A stretch of DNA of 64,000 bases, taken from the NCBI GenBank assembly GCA_022822405.1, contig JAJEBT010000152.1, positions 1 to 64,000 of the forward strand, in the 5' to 3' direction. A program made the translations under genes and the position numbers. Of the stretch, positions 24,387 through 34,033 are shown piece after piece (positions within the stretch are counted from its first letter, which is position 1; each line of letters begins with the position of its first letter). The notes beneath the pieces are model-generated. The model worked only from the letters and a program-made list of their open reading frames with translations. It made no database searches and was not told the DNA's origin. Source of the stretch: Alphaproteobacteria bacterium (lineage in GTDB: Bacteria; Pseudomonadota; Alphaproteobacteria; MPNO01; UBA830).

Positions 24387-25346
24387 TCAGTCCCAGATTT
24401 CTTCCCAGGTGCCCTGCGTTGCGGCCTTCGAATATTCTGTTGCGCGGTTTTCGAAGAAGTTGGTGTGCTCCATGCCGTTGATCATTTCGTCCATCCACGG
24501 CAGCGGGTTCTTCTCGATGCGGTATATCGGCTGGAGTCCGAGTTGGGAAAGGCGGCGGTCGGCGATGTAGCGGATATACTGCTTGACCTCTTTCCCTTCG
24601 AGGCCTTCGACCCCTCCCATCTCGAAGGCGAGATCGATGAATGCGTCCTCGTGCTCGACCATTTCGGAGCAGATGACGTAAAGCGAACGCTGCAGATCCT
24701 CGGTCCAGATCTCGCGATTTTCCGAGATGAAGGTATGGAAGAGCTTGATGATCGATTCGGTATGCAGGGACTCGTCGCGCACCGACCAGGAAACGATCTG
24801 GCCCATGCCCTTCATCTTGTTGAAGCGGGGAAAGTTCATCAGGATGGCGAAGCTCGCAAAGAGCTGAAGGCCCTCAGTGAAGCCGCCGAACACGGCTAGG
24901 GTACGAGCGATATTTTCGTCGGTGTCGACATCGAACTTCTGCATGTAGTCGAACTTGTCCTTCATCTCCTTGTAGTGAAGGAAAGCCTGGTATTCGGTCT
25001 CCGGCATGCCGATGGTGTCGAGCAGATGCGAATAGGCAGCGATGTGGATCGTCTCCATGTTCGAAAACGCCGACAGCATCATCTGCACTTCGGTGGGCTG
25101 GAAGACGCGCGAATAGCGCTTCATGTAGCAGTTGTTCACCTCGATGTCGGACTGCGTGAAGAACCGGAATATCTGCGTGAGAAGATTGCGTTCCGCGTCC
25201 GAGAGCTTGTTGTGCCAGTCCTTCACGTCGTCGGCGAGCGGAACTTCTTCAGGAAGCCAGTGGACACGCTGCTGGGTCAGCCAGGCATCGTAGGCCCAAG
25301 GATAGCGGAACGGCTTGTATACCGGGTTGAACTCCAATAGCGACAT
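24387..25346 (-). CDS. nrdB: Ribonucleotide reductase beta subunit (class I)
   Basis: Radical-generating small subunit (319 residues) that makes deoxyribonucleotides together with NrdA. Iron ligands and the radical tyrosine are visible: an aspartate in FTQSDIEVNN, METIHIAAYSHLL (Glu, His and the Tyr) and the Glu/His of DESLHTES. The C-terminal tail (YSKAATQGTWEEIWD) is the part that binds the alpha subunit. The ATG at 25346 is where homology begins; the upstream frame is arginine-rich noise. It lies 64 bases downstream of nrdA in the same operon. Confidence 0.93.
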   Translation of the reverse strand: MSLLEFNPVYKPFRYPWAYDAWLTQQRVHWLPEEVPLADDVKDWHNKLSDAERNLLTQIFRFFTQSDIEVNNCYMKRYSRVFQPTEVQMMLSAFSNMETIHIAAYSHLLDTIGMPETEYQAFLHYKEMKDKFDYMQKFDVDTDENIARTLAVFGGFTEGLQLFASFAILMNFPRFNKMKGMGQIVSWSVRDESLHTESIIKLFHTFISENREIWTEDLQRSLYVICSEMVEHEDAFIDLAFEMGGVEGLEGKEVKQYIRYIADRRLSQLGLQPIYRIEKNPLPWMDEMINGMEHTNFFENRATEYSKAATQGTWEEIWD

Positions 25347-25410
25347 GACGGCAGACAGCTCCTTGTCCTGAGGGAGGCCCGTTCCCGGGAATGTTCCGGC
25401 GGTCGCCGGA

Positions 25411-27321
25411 TCACTGGCAGCTAAGGCATTCCTCGTAGGCGTTGTCGTTCTGGCCTTGTGCCGCGAGCGGCAGCGGTTCTTCGTACCCGTTCGTCGGCGC
25501 GGCGTCGCCATTGACCCCGTTTCCGTTTCCGTTCACGGGAACGGCAACGCTGGTAACGGACTCCGAGGCGTGGCTCTCGGCGCGGGCGACCGACCGCGAG
25601 CGGCAGTAGTAAAGCGACTTGACGCCCTTCTCCCAGGCCCGCCAGTGCACCTCGTGAAGCGTCTTCTTGTGCACGTCGGCGGGCAGGAAGATGTTGAGCG
25701 ACTGCGACTGGCAGATGAATCCCGCGCGATCTCCCGCATGGTCGATCAGCCACCGCTGATCGATTTCAAAGGCGGTCTTGAACACGTCCTTCTCATCGTC
25801 TGTCAGGAAATCGAGATGCTGGACCGATCCCTCCCTGACCGTGATCGACGACCATGTGTCGTCATCGTCATGACCTTTTTCGGCGAGCAGCTGCTTGAGG
25901 AACTTGTTGCGCACCTGGAACGATCCGGAGAGGGTCTTGTGGGTATAGGCGTTGGCGGCGTTGGGCTCGATTCCGGGAGACGAGCCGCCGCAGATGATCG
26001 AGATCGACGCGGTCGGCGCGATCGCGAGCTTGTTGGAGAACCGGTCCTTCATGCCGTAATCGAGAGCGTCGGGACAGGGCCCGCGCTCTTCGCCGAGCAG
26101 CAGGGACGCGCTGTCGGCCTGTTCCCTGATGTGCTTGAACATCCGCTTGTTCCAGACCTTCGCCATTACCGATTCGATGGGGACGGACTGGCTCTGCAGG
26201 AAGGAATGAAAGCCCATGACGCCGAGGCCGACGGAACGCTCGCGCATGGCGGCGTAGCTTGCCCGGTCCATGCTCGCGGGCGCCCGCTCGATGAAATCTG
26301 TGAGGACGTTGTCGAGAAACCGCATCACGTCCTCGATGAACGTCGGGTGGTCTTGCCAGTCGAGAAAGCGCTCGAGATTGAGGGATGACAGACAGCAGAC
26401 GGCGGTGCGTTCCTCGCCGTCCTTGTCGGTTCCGGTCGGAAGTGTGATCTCGCTGCACAGGTTCGACATCTTGACGTCGAGGCCGGCGAGCTTGTGGTGT
26501 TCGGGAACCGCCCGGTTCACGTGATCGATGAAGATGAAATAGGGCTCGCCGGTCTCGATCCGCGTCGACAGCAGCCGGATCCAAAGGGCGCGTGCCGGCA
26601 TCTTGCGGATGATCGCGTTGTCCTTCGGGCTCTTCAGCGCCCATTCCTCGTCGTTCTCGACCGCGCGCATGAATTCGTCGGTGAGGATGATGCCATGGTG
26701 CAGGTTGAGCGCCTTGCGGTTCGGATCGCCGCCGGTCGGGCGGCGGATTTCTATGAACTCCTCGATCTCGGGATGGTCGATCCGGATATAGATTGCCGCC
26801 GAGCCGCGCCGGAGCGAGCCTTGGGAAATCGCCAGGGTCAGGGAATCCATGACCCGGATGAACGGGATGATTCCGGACGTCTTTCCGTTGGAGCCGACGC
26901 GCTCGCCGATCGAACGCAGGTTGCCCCAGTACGATCCTATGCCGCCACCGAGCGCGGCAAGCCAGACGTTTTCGTTCCAGAGGTCGACGATGCCGTTGAG
27001 GCTGTCCGACGCCTCGTTGAGAAAACACGAGATCGGGAGGCCGCGTTCGGTACCGCCGTTGGACAGCACCGGCGTCGACGGCATGAACCAGAGATTGGAG
27101 ATGTAGTCGTACAGGCGCTGGGCGTGTGCTGAGTCGTCGGCGAAATGGCATGCCACGCGTGCAAACAGATCCTGGCATTCCTCGCCCGGCAGAAGGTAGC
27201 GATCAGCCAGTACGGCCTTTCCAAAATCGGTCAGATTGGCGTCGCGGTCGCGGTCGATGCGTACGGTGATGCCTCTTTTCGACTGAAAGATGTCATGTGT
27301 CTTGTGAACGAGATCCAGCAC
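25411..27321 (-). CDS. nrdA: Ribonucleotide reductase alpha subunit (class I)
   Basis: Catalytic large subunit, 636 residues. Active-site residues are present: redox cysteine in LPISCFLNE, the Asn-Cys-Glu triad in MSNLCSEI, the radical-transfer pair in KSLYYCRS, and the C-terminal thiol pair in CLSCQ. The usual N-terminal ATP-cone is absent, so overall-activity control by dATP would not work through that domain. A low-complexity Asn/Gly-rich linker (VNGNGNGVNGDAAPTNG) precedes the swinging C-terminal tail. The start is a GTG with GAAGAGG just before it. A promoter with a possible NrdR box lies about 220 bases upstream. Confidence 0.93.
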   Translation of the reverse strand: MLDLVHKTHDIFQSKRGITVRIDRDRDANLTDFGKAVLADRYLLPGEECQDLFARVACHFADDSAHAQRLYDYISNLWFMPSTPVLSNGGTERGLPISCFLNEASDSLNGIVDLWNENVWLAALGGGIGSYWGNLRSIGERVGSNGKTSGIIPFIRVMDSLTLAISQGSLRRGSAAIYIRIDHPEIEEFIEIRRPTGGDPNRKALNLHHGIILTDEFMRAVENDEEWALKSPKDNAIIRKMPARALWIRLLSTRIETGEPYFIFIDHVNRAVPEHHKLAGLDVKMSNLCSEITLPTGTDKDGEERTAVCCLSSLNLERFLDWQDHPTFIEDVMRFLDNVLTDFIERAPASMDRASYAAMRERSVGLGVMGFHSFLQSQSVPIESVMAKVWNKRMFKHIREQADSASLLLGEERGPCPDALDYGMKDRFSNKLAIAPTASISIICGGSSPGIEPNAANAYTHKTLSGSFQVRNKFLKQLLAEKGHDDDDTWSSITVREGSVQHLDFLTDDEKDVFKTAFEIDQRWLIDHAGDRAGFICQSQSLNIFLPADVHKKTLHEVHWRAWEKGVKSLYYCRSRSVARAESHASESVTSVAVPVNGNGNGVNGDAAPTNGYEEPLPLAAQGQNDNAYEECLSCQ

Positions 27322-27430
27322 GCCTCTTCCTCCTGTCGGGTGACCGATGCGGTCAATGCCTCCTGCCGTGTCCAGCCACTATTGCCCGCACCCGTCGGTG
27401 AACCCTGACTGCCGGGAAGCGGTTGCGCCT

Positions 27431-27461
27431 TCGCCGAAGGCTTCCCGGGCCTCTTCGGCGA
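27431..27461 (-). promoter_or_regulatory. Hairpin in the nrdA leader
   Basis: A 9-bp perfect stem (TCGCCGAAG / CTTCGGCGA) with a 13-base loop, inside the untranslated leader of nrdA about 110-140 bases before its start. It is not followed by a T-run, so a simple terminator is unlikely; role unknown. Confidence 0.35.
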
Positions 27462-27542
27462 TTGAGCCCGTCCCGAAAATGTTCTGCCTCAGAGCGTCGG
27501 CAGCCCACTTTCCGAACACGAAACACCACACCGAATACACAG

Positions 27543-27572
27543 ATCGTAACCCAACATCTAGGGGACTGTCAA
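27543..27572 (-). promoter_or_regulatory. Proposed nrdAB promoter with NrdR-like box
   Basis: On the minus strand a perfect -35 TTGACA (27567-27572) is followed after 18 bases by TACGAT (27543-27548). The spacer (27549-27564) reads CCCCTAGATGTTGGGT, which keeps all the most conserved positions of the NrdR box (C, A, A, T, T, G in palindromic order) and 11 of 16 overall. NrdR represses ribonucleotide reductase genes by binding over their promoters; normally there are two boxes and I see only one. Confidence 0.45.
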
Positions 27573-27734
27573 CAATCTAATACCAGATAACGGAGTTCTC
27601 TCAAATTGGTGCAGTGTTGATCCACAGGCCGCCCGAAAGCCTTGACGGATAACGCCGAAACCGTTTCTCCGTCGTCCTGTGGACAGTGTGGATATCCCGA
27701 TGCCGACGGCTGGCCGGGGAGTGATTCGCATGCC

Positions 27735-28220
27735 TCATCCGCCGGGCTCCCGCCCCGTGGCAACGAATCGCTCGAAAGCGGCAAGCGTCTCCTCCGATAC
27801 GTGATGCTCGATGCCTTCGGCGTCGGCGCGCGCCGTCTCTTCGCGCACGCCGAGCGCCGCAAGGAACTCGACGACCAGCTGGTGTCGTCGCCGGGAAGCC
27901 TCGGCGATGCGCCGTCCTTCGTCGGTGAGGAAGATCGCGCGGTAGGGTTCGGTCTCGATCCATCCCGCTTCCCGGAGACGGCCGACCATGCGCGCCACCG
28001 TGGGGCTGGTGACGCCGAGGCGCCGGGCGATGTCGACGGACCTGGCTTCGCCCGTAGCGTCGATCAGGTCGGCGATGAGCTCGACATAGTCCTCCATCAC
28101 CTCGGTCTGGCGCGCGGCCCGGACCTGGCGATGATGATCGGCCTGGTCGTCGGGCTCCGGAAGGACCGGCGCCACGGGCGGGCGTATGTCGGTGGCGTCT
28201 ATCTTGAGCTTTCCAGGCAT
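27735..28220 (-). CDS. mntR: Manganese-responsive regulator MntR (DtxR/MntR family)
   Basis: A 161-residue DtxR-family regulator, closest to the rhizobial MntR type. The winged helix ([20 protein letters not shown]) follows [11 protein letters not shown], and the metal-binding helix has [20 protein letters not shown] with the paired histidines and glutamates that bind Mn2+. It would repress manganese importers when Mn is sufficient. The start at 28220 ([11 protein letters not shown]) is tentative because the ribosome site is weak. No manganese transporter gene is adjacent. Confidence 0.88.
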   Translation of the reverse strand: MPGKLKIDATDIRPPVAPVLPEPDDQADHHRQVRAARQTEVMEDYVELIADLIDATGEARSVDIARRLGVTSPTVARMVGRLREAGWIETEPYRAIFLTDEGRRIAEASRRRHQLVVEFLAALGVREETARADAEGIEHHVSEETLAAFERFVATGREPGG

Positions 28221-28454
28221 CCGGTCGCCATGATTCCCAACGGCATTTCCCCGGCCGCCGCCCTGCGGACCCACATCGTCCGGACCGCAATCCCGGACGG
28301 AACACGCCAGTACTCCTGCGTCCGTCATCCTACCACAGTTTTCCCCGCCTGCAGCATTCGCGCTTCCTTTTCGCGTGGGCCATGGCAGTTCCATCGCCAC
28401 GCAGAAACAGCGGTGATCTGGTGTATCATGGGGCCCATTCGTCAGGAGGAACAC

Positions 28455-28952
28455 ATGCTGCTCGAAGGATCCTGTCACTGTGGCGCCGTAAAATTCACGG
28501 TCGATTCCGATACTCCGTATCCGTACAACCGCTGCTACTGCAGCATCTGCCGCAAGACCGCCGGGGGCGGCGGTTATGTGATCAACATCATGGGTAATGC
28601 GGATACGCTGAAGGTCGAGGGGCGGGAGAACATCTCCATCTATCGTTCGGCCAGCAACGACCGTGGCGCCTATGACGAGGACGGGCTCAGCGGCGCGCAT
28701 CGCCACTTTTGCTCAAAATGCGGTTCCGCGCTGTGGATCTGGGGAGAAGCCTATCCGGACTGGATCTATCCGTTTGCCTCGGCAATCGATACGCCGCTTC
28801 CGCAACCACCCGAGAACACCCATCTCATGCTGGCCTACAAGGCATCATGGGTCGATCCGCAACGTGGCGAACGAGATGCCGTGTTCGAGCAGTACCCGGA
28901 TACCGGGATTGCCGACTGGCATCGCAGCCGGAACCTCTTCGGACAGTCCTGA
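28455..28952 (+). CDS. GFA family zinc protein
   Basis: A 165-residue GFA-like protein (glutathione-dependent formaldehyde-activating/CENP-V fold). The zinc ligands are seen in [21 protein letters not shown] and [11 protein letters not shown]. The length fits the family. AGGAGGA lies before the ATG. These enzymes are usually unassigned small-molecule lyases or carriers, so the reaction is unknown. It stands alone, divergent from mntR. Confidence 0.85.
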   Translation: MLLEGSCHCGAVKFTVDSDTPYPYNRCYCSICRKTAGGGGYVINIMGNADTLKVEGRENISIYRSASNDRGAYDEDGLSGAHRHFCSKCGSALWIWGEAYPDWIYPFASAIDTPLPQPPENTHLMLAYKASWVDPQRGERDAVFEQYPDTGIADWHRSRNLFGQS

Positions 28953-28981
28953 AGCGGTCGGCTGACGCCGCTTGCCGGAAC

Positions 28982-29914
28982 ATGGTCGGGCGCGCACAGG
29001 ACGCGGCCGCGGGCTCGGGCGGCCGACCCGCCGGGCCGGAGGCCGGTCTTGCCGGAAACAAGCTTTTCTGCTTCGGGCTCGGCTACAGCGCGATGGCGCT
29101 TGGCCGCCGCCTGGATGCGTCGGCCTGGCAGGTCGGCGGCACCTGTCGCAGCGGTGACAGGCGCAGGGCTCTCGAGGTGCTGGGCCTCGATGCCGCGGTT
29201 TTCGACGGAACCGCCCCGATGGTTCCGCTGCTGGCGCTGACCGGGGCGACCCATGTGCTGGTTTCCGTGCCGCCAGATGCCGGCGGCGACCCGGTCCTGA
29301 AATGGCACGCGGACACGCTCGCCGCCACCGATGGGCTTCGGTGGGTCGGATACTTCTCTACCACCGGCGTCTATGGCGATTACGGCGGTGGCTGGGTCGA
29401 CGAGGAATCGGAACTCCGTGCGACCAGCGATCGGGGCCAGCGTCGGATCGCTGCCGAACGTGCCTGGCTGGAGTGGGGGCGGGCGCACGGCGTCGCAGTG
29501 CATGTGTTCCGGCTGGCGGGCATCTACGGTCCCGGACGATCGGCGATAGATCAGGTCCGGCGGGGAACTGCGCGCCGGATCATCAAGGCCGGACACCTTT
29601 TCTCGCGGATCCATGTGGAGGACATCGCGACGGTTCTCGAGGCCTCTATCGCCCGGCCCGACGGTGGCACCGTCTACAACGTCTGCGATGACGAGCCCGC
29701 GGCGTCGGCCGATGTGGTCGCCTATGCCTGCATGCTGCTCGGTGTGGAGCCCCCGGCGGGGGTCCCGTTTGCCGAAGCGGAACTGTCACCGATGGCGAAG
29801 AGTTTCTGGGCCGACAACCGGCGGGTCCGTAATGACCGCATCAAGGCGGAGCTGGGCGCAACGCTCGCGTTTCCGAACTACCGCAGCGGACTTCGTGCCA
29901 TTGCAGGGCTTTGA
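28982..29914 (+). CDS. NAD-dependent epimerase/SDR family protein (YeeZ-like)
   Basis: A 310-residue extended SDR protein. The nucleotide-binding start is unusual (FCFGLGYSAMALGRRL, GxGxxxxxLGRRL), as in the YeeZ-like group. It keeps STTGVYGDYGG, where the active Thr/Tyr would lie, and RLAGIYGPGRSAIDQV. It lacks the standard YxxxK motif, so catalysis may be altered. FSRIHVEDIATVLEAS and VYNVCDDEPA are typical of the C-terminal half. The start at 28982 is only 29 bases after the GFA gene, so they may be cotranscribed. Confidence 0.75.
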   Translation: MVGRAQDAAAGSGGRPAGPEAGLAGNKLFCFGLGYSAMALGRRLDASAWQVGGTCRSGDRRRALEVLGLDAAVFDGTAPMVPLLALTGATHVLVSVPPDAGGDPVLKWHADTLAATDGLRWVGYFSTTGVYGDYGGGWVDEESELRATSDRGQRRIAAERAWLEWGRAHGVAVHVFRLAGIYGPGRSAIDQVRRGTARRIIKAGHLFSRIHVEDIATVLEASIARPDGGTVYNVCDDEPAASADVVAYACMLLGVEPPAGVPFAEAELSPMAKSFWADNRRVRNDRIKAELGATLAFPNYRSGLRAIAGL

Positions 29915-29995
29915 GCTTGCTGCCGGACGGCGACCGGCGCCTGCGCGATCAGCCGTCCGCAGCGGGCGCCGTTCCCAGGCATCCGTTCCGGGTTA

Positions 29996-30763
29996 TCATT
30001 CGACCTTGAGGGCGAGATCGTCGACCACCCGTTCGAGCCGGGCGAGGTCCTGATCCCGCGACAGCCGGTGGTCGCCATCCTTGACCAGGAGCATCTGCAC
30101 GTCATCCGAAAGCAGCTGTTCGGCGATTCTCGCCGAAGTCATCCACGGCACGGCTACATCCTTCATGCCGTGGATCAGCGTTACGGGACAATGAACCGGG
30201 ATCCGGCGCCGCAGCAGCAGGCGGTTCCGGCCGTCTTCTATCAGCACTTTGGTCACCGGCCGCGACTCGCCGCCCTCGTCGGGAAGCCTGCAGTATCCGA
30301 GACGGTCGAGTTCTTCGCGCTCCAGCGCGCCGAGGCGGTTCCATATCAGGTCCTCGGTGAAATCCGGTGCGGCCGCGACCCCGGCGAGGGCGGCGATGCG
30401 TTCCGGCCGGGCGAGCGCCGCCAGCAGCATGATCCAGCCGCCCATCGACGAGCCGACCAGGATCTGGGGACCCTCCGTGCATGCGTCCAGCACCGCAAGC
30501 GTGTCTTCGGTCCACAGGCCGATGGTGCCGTCGGAGAACTGGCCCGACGACTCGCCGGTTCCCTGGTAGTCGAAGCGCACGAATGAGCGGCCGGTTTGCC
30601 GGCAATGCCGTTCGAGGCAGGTTGCCTTGGCGCCGAGCATGTCCGACATGTAGCCGCAGAGAAAGACGACTCCGGGCGTGCGGCCGTCGAGTTTCCTGTA
30701 GGCGAGTTCCCGGCCGCCCGGCCGCGGCAGCTTCCGTGGCGGATCTTCCGGCGTCGTTTCCAT
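29996..30763 (-). CDS. Alpha/beta hydrolase (ABHD10-like)
   Basis: A 255-residue serine hydrolase. The nucleophile elbow is VGSSMGGWIML, the oxyanion region FDYQGTGESSG, and the acid and histidine lie in HGMKDVAVPW and KDGDHRLSR. It is cytosolic (no signal). The family includes thioesterases and esterases similar to mitochondrial ABHD10, so depalmitoylation or acyl-ester hydrolysis is plausible but unproven. The ATG at 30763 has GGAGAAATC before it. Confidence 0.85.
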   Translation of the reverse strand: METTPEDPPRKLPRPGGRELAYRKLDGRTPGVVFLCGYMSDMLGAKATCLERHCRQTGRSFVRFDYQGTGESSGQFSDGTIGLWTEDTLAVLDACTEGPQILVGSSMGGWIMLLAALARPERIAALAGVAAAPDFTEDLIWNRLGALEREELDRLGYCRLPDEGGESRPVTKVLIEDGRNRLLLRRRIPVHCPVTLIHGMKDVAVPWMTSARIAEQLLSDDVQMLLVKDGDHRLSRDQDLARLERVVDDLALKVE

Positions 30764-30903
30764 GATTTCTCCAGCGGTCCCTGCGGTTGCGCGCGCAGGC
30801 CGAATATATCCGCCGCTCACATGAAACGGGAGTGGGGGCATGTGCGGTGCCGGCACTCGAAGCCCGGGGCCGCGAATCAGACGGCTGGGCCGGCCCGCGG
30901 CGC

Positions 30904-32067
30904 TTATTTCTCCGCGAGCAACAGCGCCAGCTCGCCAAGGCCGATCACCTCAACCCCGTCGCCCTTGGGATACCGGTCGACGCCCGAATGCACGACGAAG
31001 GAACGCTCCGGGTCGAGGTCTTCCCGTGCGTGGTGGAAGCCTCTGTCGAGCTTCGGCGCGAGGCCCCGCTTGATTTCGATCGCCCAGAGGCTTCCGCCTG
31101 GCATCTCCAGCACCAAGTCGATTTCGGCGCCGGCCGCCGTTCGGTAGAAGGACGCCTTTGCCCGCTCGGGTGCCGCGCGAAGCAGGTTTTCCAGTACGAA
31201 TCCTTCCCAGCTCCCACCTGCGACAGGATGGCCCAGCACCGCATCCCTGTCGTCAAGGCCGAGCAGCGCATGGACGATGCCGCTGTCGCGCACATAAACC
31301 TTAGGAGACTTCACCAGACGCTTGCCGACATTGGCATGGCAGGGAGGCAGGCGCCGGACCAGCAGGAGACCGACAAGCAGGTCGAGATAGCGGGCTACCG
31401 TCTTGCCGTCGACGCCGAGGCCACGCGCGAGTTGAGCTGCGTTGAGCGTGCCGCCTTGCACATGGGCCAGCATGGTCCAGAAGCGGCGCAAGGTTTCCGC
31501 TGGCACGCGCGGCCCGAGTTGCGGGATGTCGCGTTCGAGGTATGTACGGATGAAATTCTCTCGCCAGATCACGCTGGCTCCGTCGTCAGGAGCGAGAAAG
31601 CTCTCCGGGAATCCGCCCCTGATCCAGAGTTTCTCGCGTGCATCGCGATCGATTTCGAGCACATCGAATGGCTCCAACTCGACATAGGCGATGCGACCAG
31701 CCAGTGATTCGCCCGATTGCTTGAGGAGCTCGATCGACGCCGAGCCCAGCAACAGGAAGCGGCCCGAGCGGATGCCGCGGCGGCGCCCTCTGTCAATGAG
31801 GCCGCGGAGTGCCTGGAACAATTCAGGCATTCTCTGGACCTCGTCGAGAATTACCAGCCTGTCTTCGTGCTCCGACAGATAAAGGGCGGCATCGGCCAGC
31901 TTCTCGCGGTCCGCTACGTCCTCGAGGTCGAGATAGACGCTTGGTCGCTCTTCGGCTACGGTCATGGCCAGTGTGGTCTTGCCTGCTTGGCGCGGTCCGA
32001 GCAGGACTACCGCCGGGAACTGGTCCAGCCGGGAGCGAACGACCTGGGATTTCTGGCGCGGTATCAT
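30904..32067 (-). CDS. AAA ATPase with DUF4143 domain
   Basis: A 387-residue protein with a P-loop (LLGPRQAGKTTLA) and Walker B (LVILDEVQRM) in the N-terminal half, a sensor-like GSASIELLKQ, and a C-terminal DUF4143 region with a winged-helix part (AQLARGLGVDGKTVARYLDLL) and a PD-(D/E)xK-like nuclease motif (AEIDLVLEM ... AIEIKRG). This family is common near mobile or conflict genes but has no agreed role. It sits alone, about 2 kb from the PRTase-DprA-HAD operon and transcribed in the opposite direction. Confidence 0.88.
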   Translation of the reverse strand: MIPRQKSQVVRSRLDQFPAVVLLGPRQAGKTTLAMTVAEERPSVYLDLEDVADREKLADAALYLSEHEDRLVILDEVQRMPELFQALRGLIDRGRRRGIRSGRFLLLGSASIELLKQSGESLAGRIAYVELEPFDVLEIDRDAREKLWIRGGFPESFLAPDDGASVIWRENFIRTYLERDIPQLGPRVPAETLRRFWTMLAHVQGGTLNAAQLARGLGVDGKTVARYLDLLVGLLLVRRLPPCHANVGKRLVKSPKVYVRDSGIVHALLGLDDRDAVLGHPVAGGSWEGFVLENLLRAAPERAKASFYRTAAGAEIDLVLEMPGGSLWAIEIKRGLAPKLDRGFHHAREDLDPERSFVVHSGVDRYPKGDGVEVIGLGELALLLAEK

Positions 32068-32254
32068 CCTTGCAATTATGGCACACTTTGCCGGATATAC
32101 AAGGATATCCGGGAAGCAGCCATAGCCAGCCCTGACGCACGGCCGTTGTGGCAGGTCGACGGCATGCGTTGACGAGGGCCGGACGACCTGTTGTCATGCG
32201 GCACCTGTCCTGGTCAGGCGGCCAGGCTTCTTGGCTGGCGGAAAGGCGAGACTG

Positions 32255-33469
32255 ATGACCCGATCGACCCCGACCCAGGACACGGGGACCGCTTACGGTC
32301 GCGGGCTGCAGACGCACGATCCCGAAATAACCGAAGTCGGTCCCGGCACCCCCTGCGGCGAACTGATGCGCCGCTACTGGCACCCGGTCGAACTGTCAAG
32401 CCGCTTGGGCAGGCGGCCACGCGAAATCCGGGTGCTGGGCGAAGACCTGATCCTGTTCCGGGACCTTTGCGGCCGTCCGGGCCTGATTACGCCCCGCTGC
32501 ATTCATCGCGGAGCGCCGATGTCCTTCGCCAAGGTCGAGGAAGCGGGTATCCGCTGTCCCTATCATGGCTGGTTGTTCGACACCCGGGGCCGCTGCCTCG
32601 ACCAGCCCTGTGAAGTCGACAAGCCGGCCTTCCGGGAGCGCTGCCGGCAGCCCTGGTATCCCGTGGAAGAGCGCTACGGGCTGGTGTTCGCCTATCTGGG
32701 GCCGCCGGAGAAGAAACCCGTCCTGCCCCGCTGGGCGCCGTTCGAGGATTTGCCGCCCACCGAGAAGATCGTGCCCGACGCGGCGAGCTTCAGTGTGGGA
32801 GGCGACGAGACGGAGGAACTCATTCCGTGGAACTGGTTGCAGGATTGGGAGAACACCATGGACCCGTTCCACGTGGTGATCCTGCATACCGCGTTTTCCG
32901 GGCCGCAATTCAACCCGGACATGGCGGTGATGCCGCATGTCGAATGGGAATACACGCCGCTCGGGATGCAGTACTCGGCTCACCGCAGGTTCGCCGACGG
33001 GCAGGAAATGGACCGGATCACCCACGTCATGTTCCCGAGTCTCCGCAGCGTCCCGAACATCCAGCTGAGCCATGGAATAGCGGAGAGCATGGGTTGGCTG
33101 GTTCCTGTCGACGACGCCAGCCACCGGACGTTTCACATCACACGGATGCCGCTTGACTTCGAGGGTGTGCCGCTGGTCACCGCGCCGGTCCTCGAGAAGA
33201 AGTGGTCCGAGATGACCGAGGACGAGCGCTGGATCGCCCCGGGAGACTGGGAGATACAGAAGGGTCAGGGATCGATCACCCTGCACAGCGAGGAGCGCCT
33301 CGCGTCGAGCGACACAGGCGTCGTCATGCTTCGCCGGCAGCTTCGCGAGCAGATCCGGCTGGTGCGGGACGGTGGCGATCCGATCGGCGTCCATTTCGAT
33401 CCGGAGGCGCCGCCCTACTGGATCGGTGCCGGAAACTTCTACCGCGACCGGGCGGCTATCGGAGGTTAG
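32255..33469 (+). CDS. Rieske non-heme iron oxygenase, alpha subunit
   Basis: A 404-residue ring-hydroxylating oxygenase alpha subunit. The Rieske cluster ligands are in CIHRGAPMSF ... CPYHGW (C-x-H, C-x2-H). The mononuclear iron site lies in NWLQDWENTMDPFHVVILH (two histidines and an aspartate). It resembles the phthalate/vanillate-type monooxygenase alphas. No reductase or ferredoxin gene is nearby, so electrons must come from elsewhere. The ATG at 32255 follows AAGGCGAG. Substrate unknown. Confidence 0.88.
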   Translation: MTRSTPTQDTGTAYGRGLQTHDPEITEVGPGTPCGELMRRYWHPVELSSRLGRRPREIRVLGEDLILFRDLCGRPGLITPRCIHRGAPMSFAKVEEAGIRCPYHGWLFDTRGRCLDQPCEVDKPAFRERCRQPWYPVEERYGLVFAYLGPPEKKPVLPRWAPFEDLPPTEKIVPDAASFSVGGDETEELIPWNWLQDWENTMDPFHVVILHTAFSGPQFNPDMAVMPHVEWEYTPLGMQYSAHRRFADGQEMDRITHVMFPSLRSVPNIQLSHGIAESMGWLVPVDDASHRTFHITRMPLDFEGVPLVTAPVLEKKWSEMTEDERWIAPGDWEIQKGQGSITLHSEERLASSDTGVVMLRRQLREQIRLVRDGGDPIGVHFDPEAPPYWIGAGNFYRDRAAIGG

Positions 33470-34033
33470 CGCCGCACTGCAAGACCGGCGCTTCGGTCGG
33501 CGTGCGAATCCGGCCTCACATCGTTGCGGGGGCTCGGCGCAGGCCGGAAACGGGGGCTCCCAGACGGCCCGGTACCCCGGCAGCGCCGGAGGAATGACGA
33601 GGCGGTCATGGATCTTCTCCCGCGTTACCACCCGGTCCGTTGTTTCCGCGGGGCGCATGGCAATAACGGGTTTCCAGCCGATCCCGCCAAGGAGCGTCCG
33701 ATGTCCGTCGTCCTGCCTCGCTACGATCCTGTCGGCAGTCTCTTTCACCTCGCCGATCTCATGACGGCATGACAGCGGGAAGCAGGGTTGCTTCCCTGCG
33801 CTCATTTCGGGAATCGGCCACTTGGCGGGTTCGGCGCGGTACGGACGGTTGCCTTCTGTGAGCAAGTTGACTTTGGCGGAAAGCTGGCGGCAAGGTAGCG
33901 TGCTGTGTTAGGGGGAACCGGCCCCGATCGGGCGCGACCGTGCCTTGGCTGATTGTCGATGATGGAAGTTCCCGGGCCTTCGTGTCGGTTTCCAAGACTC
34001 GTCATCAATCAGGTAAAGCGGACGGAGATCCGG
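33470..34033. other. Gene-free stretch before the PRTase-DprA-HAD operon
   Basis: About 560 bases without a supported gene. It contains a hairpin GGGAAGCA-GGGT-TGCTTCCC (33777-33796). A 54-codon frame at 33608-33772 repeats the phrase LPRYHPV / LPRYDPV but is not recognised. The promoter of the downstream operon should lie between ~33850 and 34020. Confidence 0.4.

Noticed and set aside
33608-33772. 54-codon frame with the repeated phrase LPRYxPV
   Set aside because: The only ribosome-like sequence is 17 bases from the start and no family was recognised.
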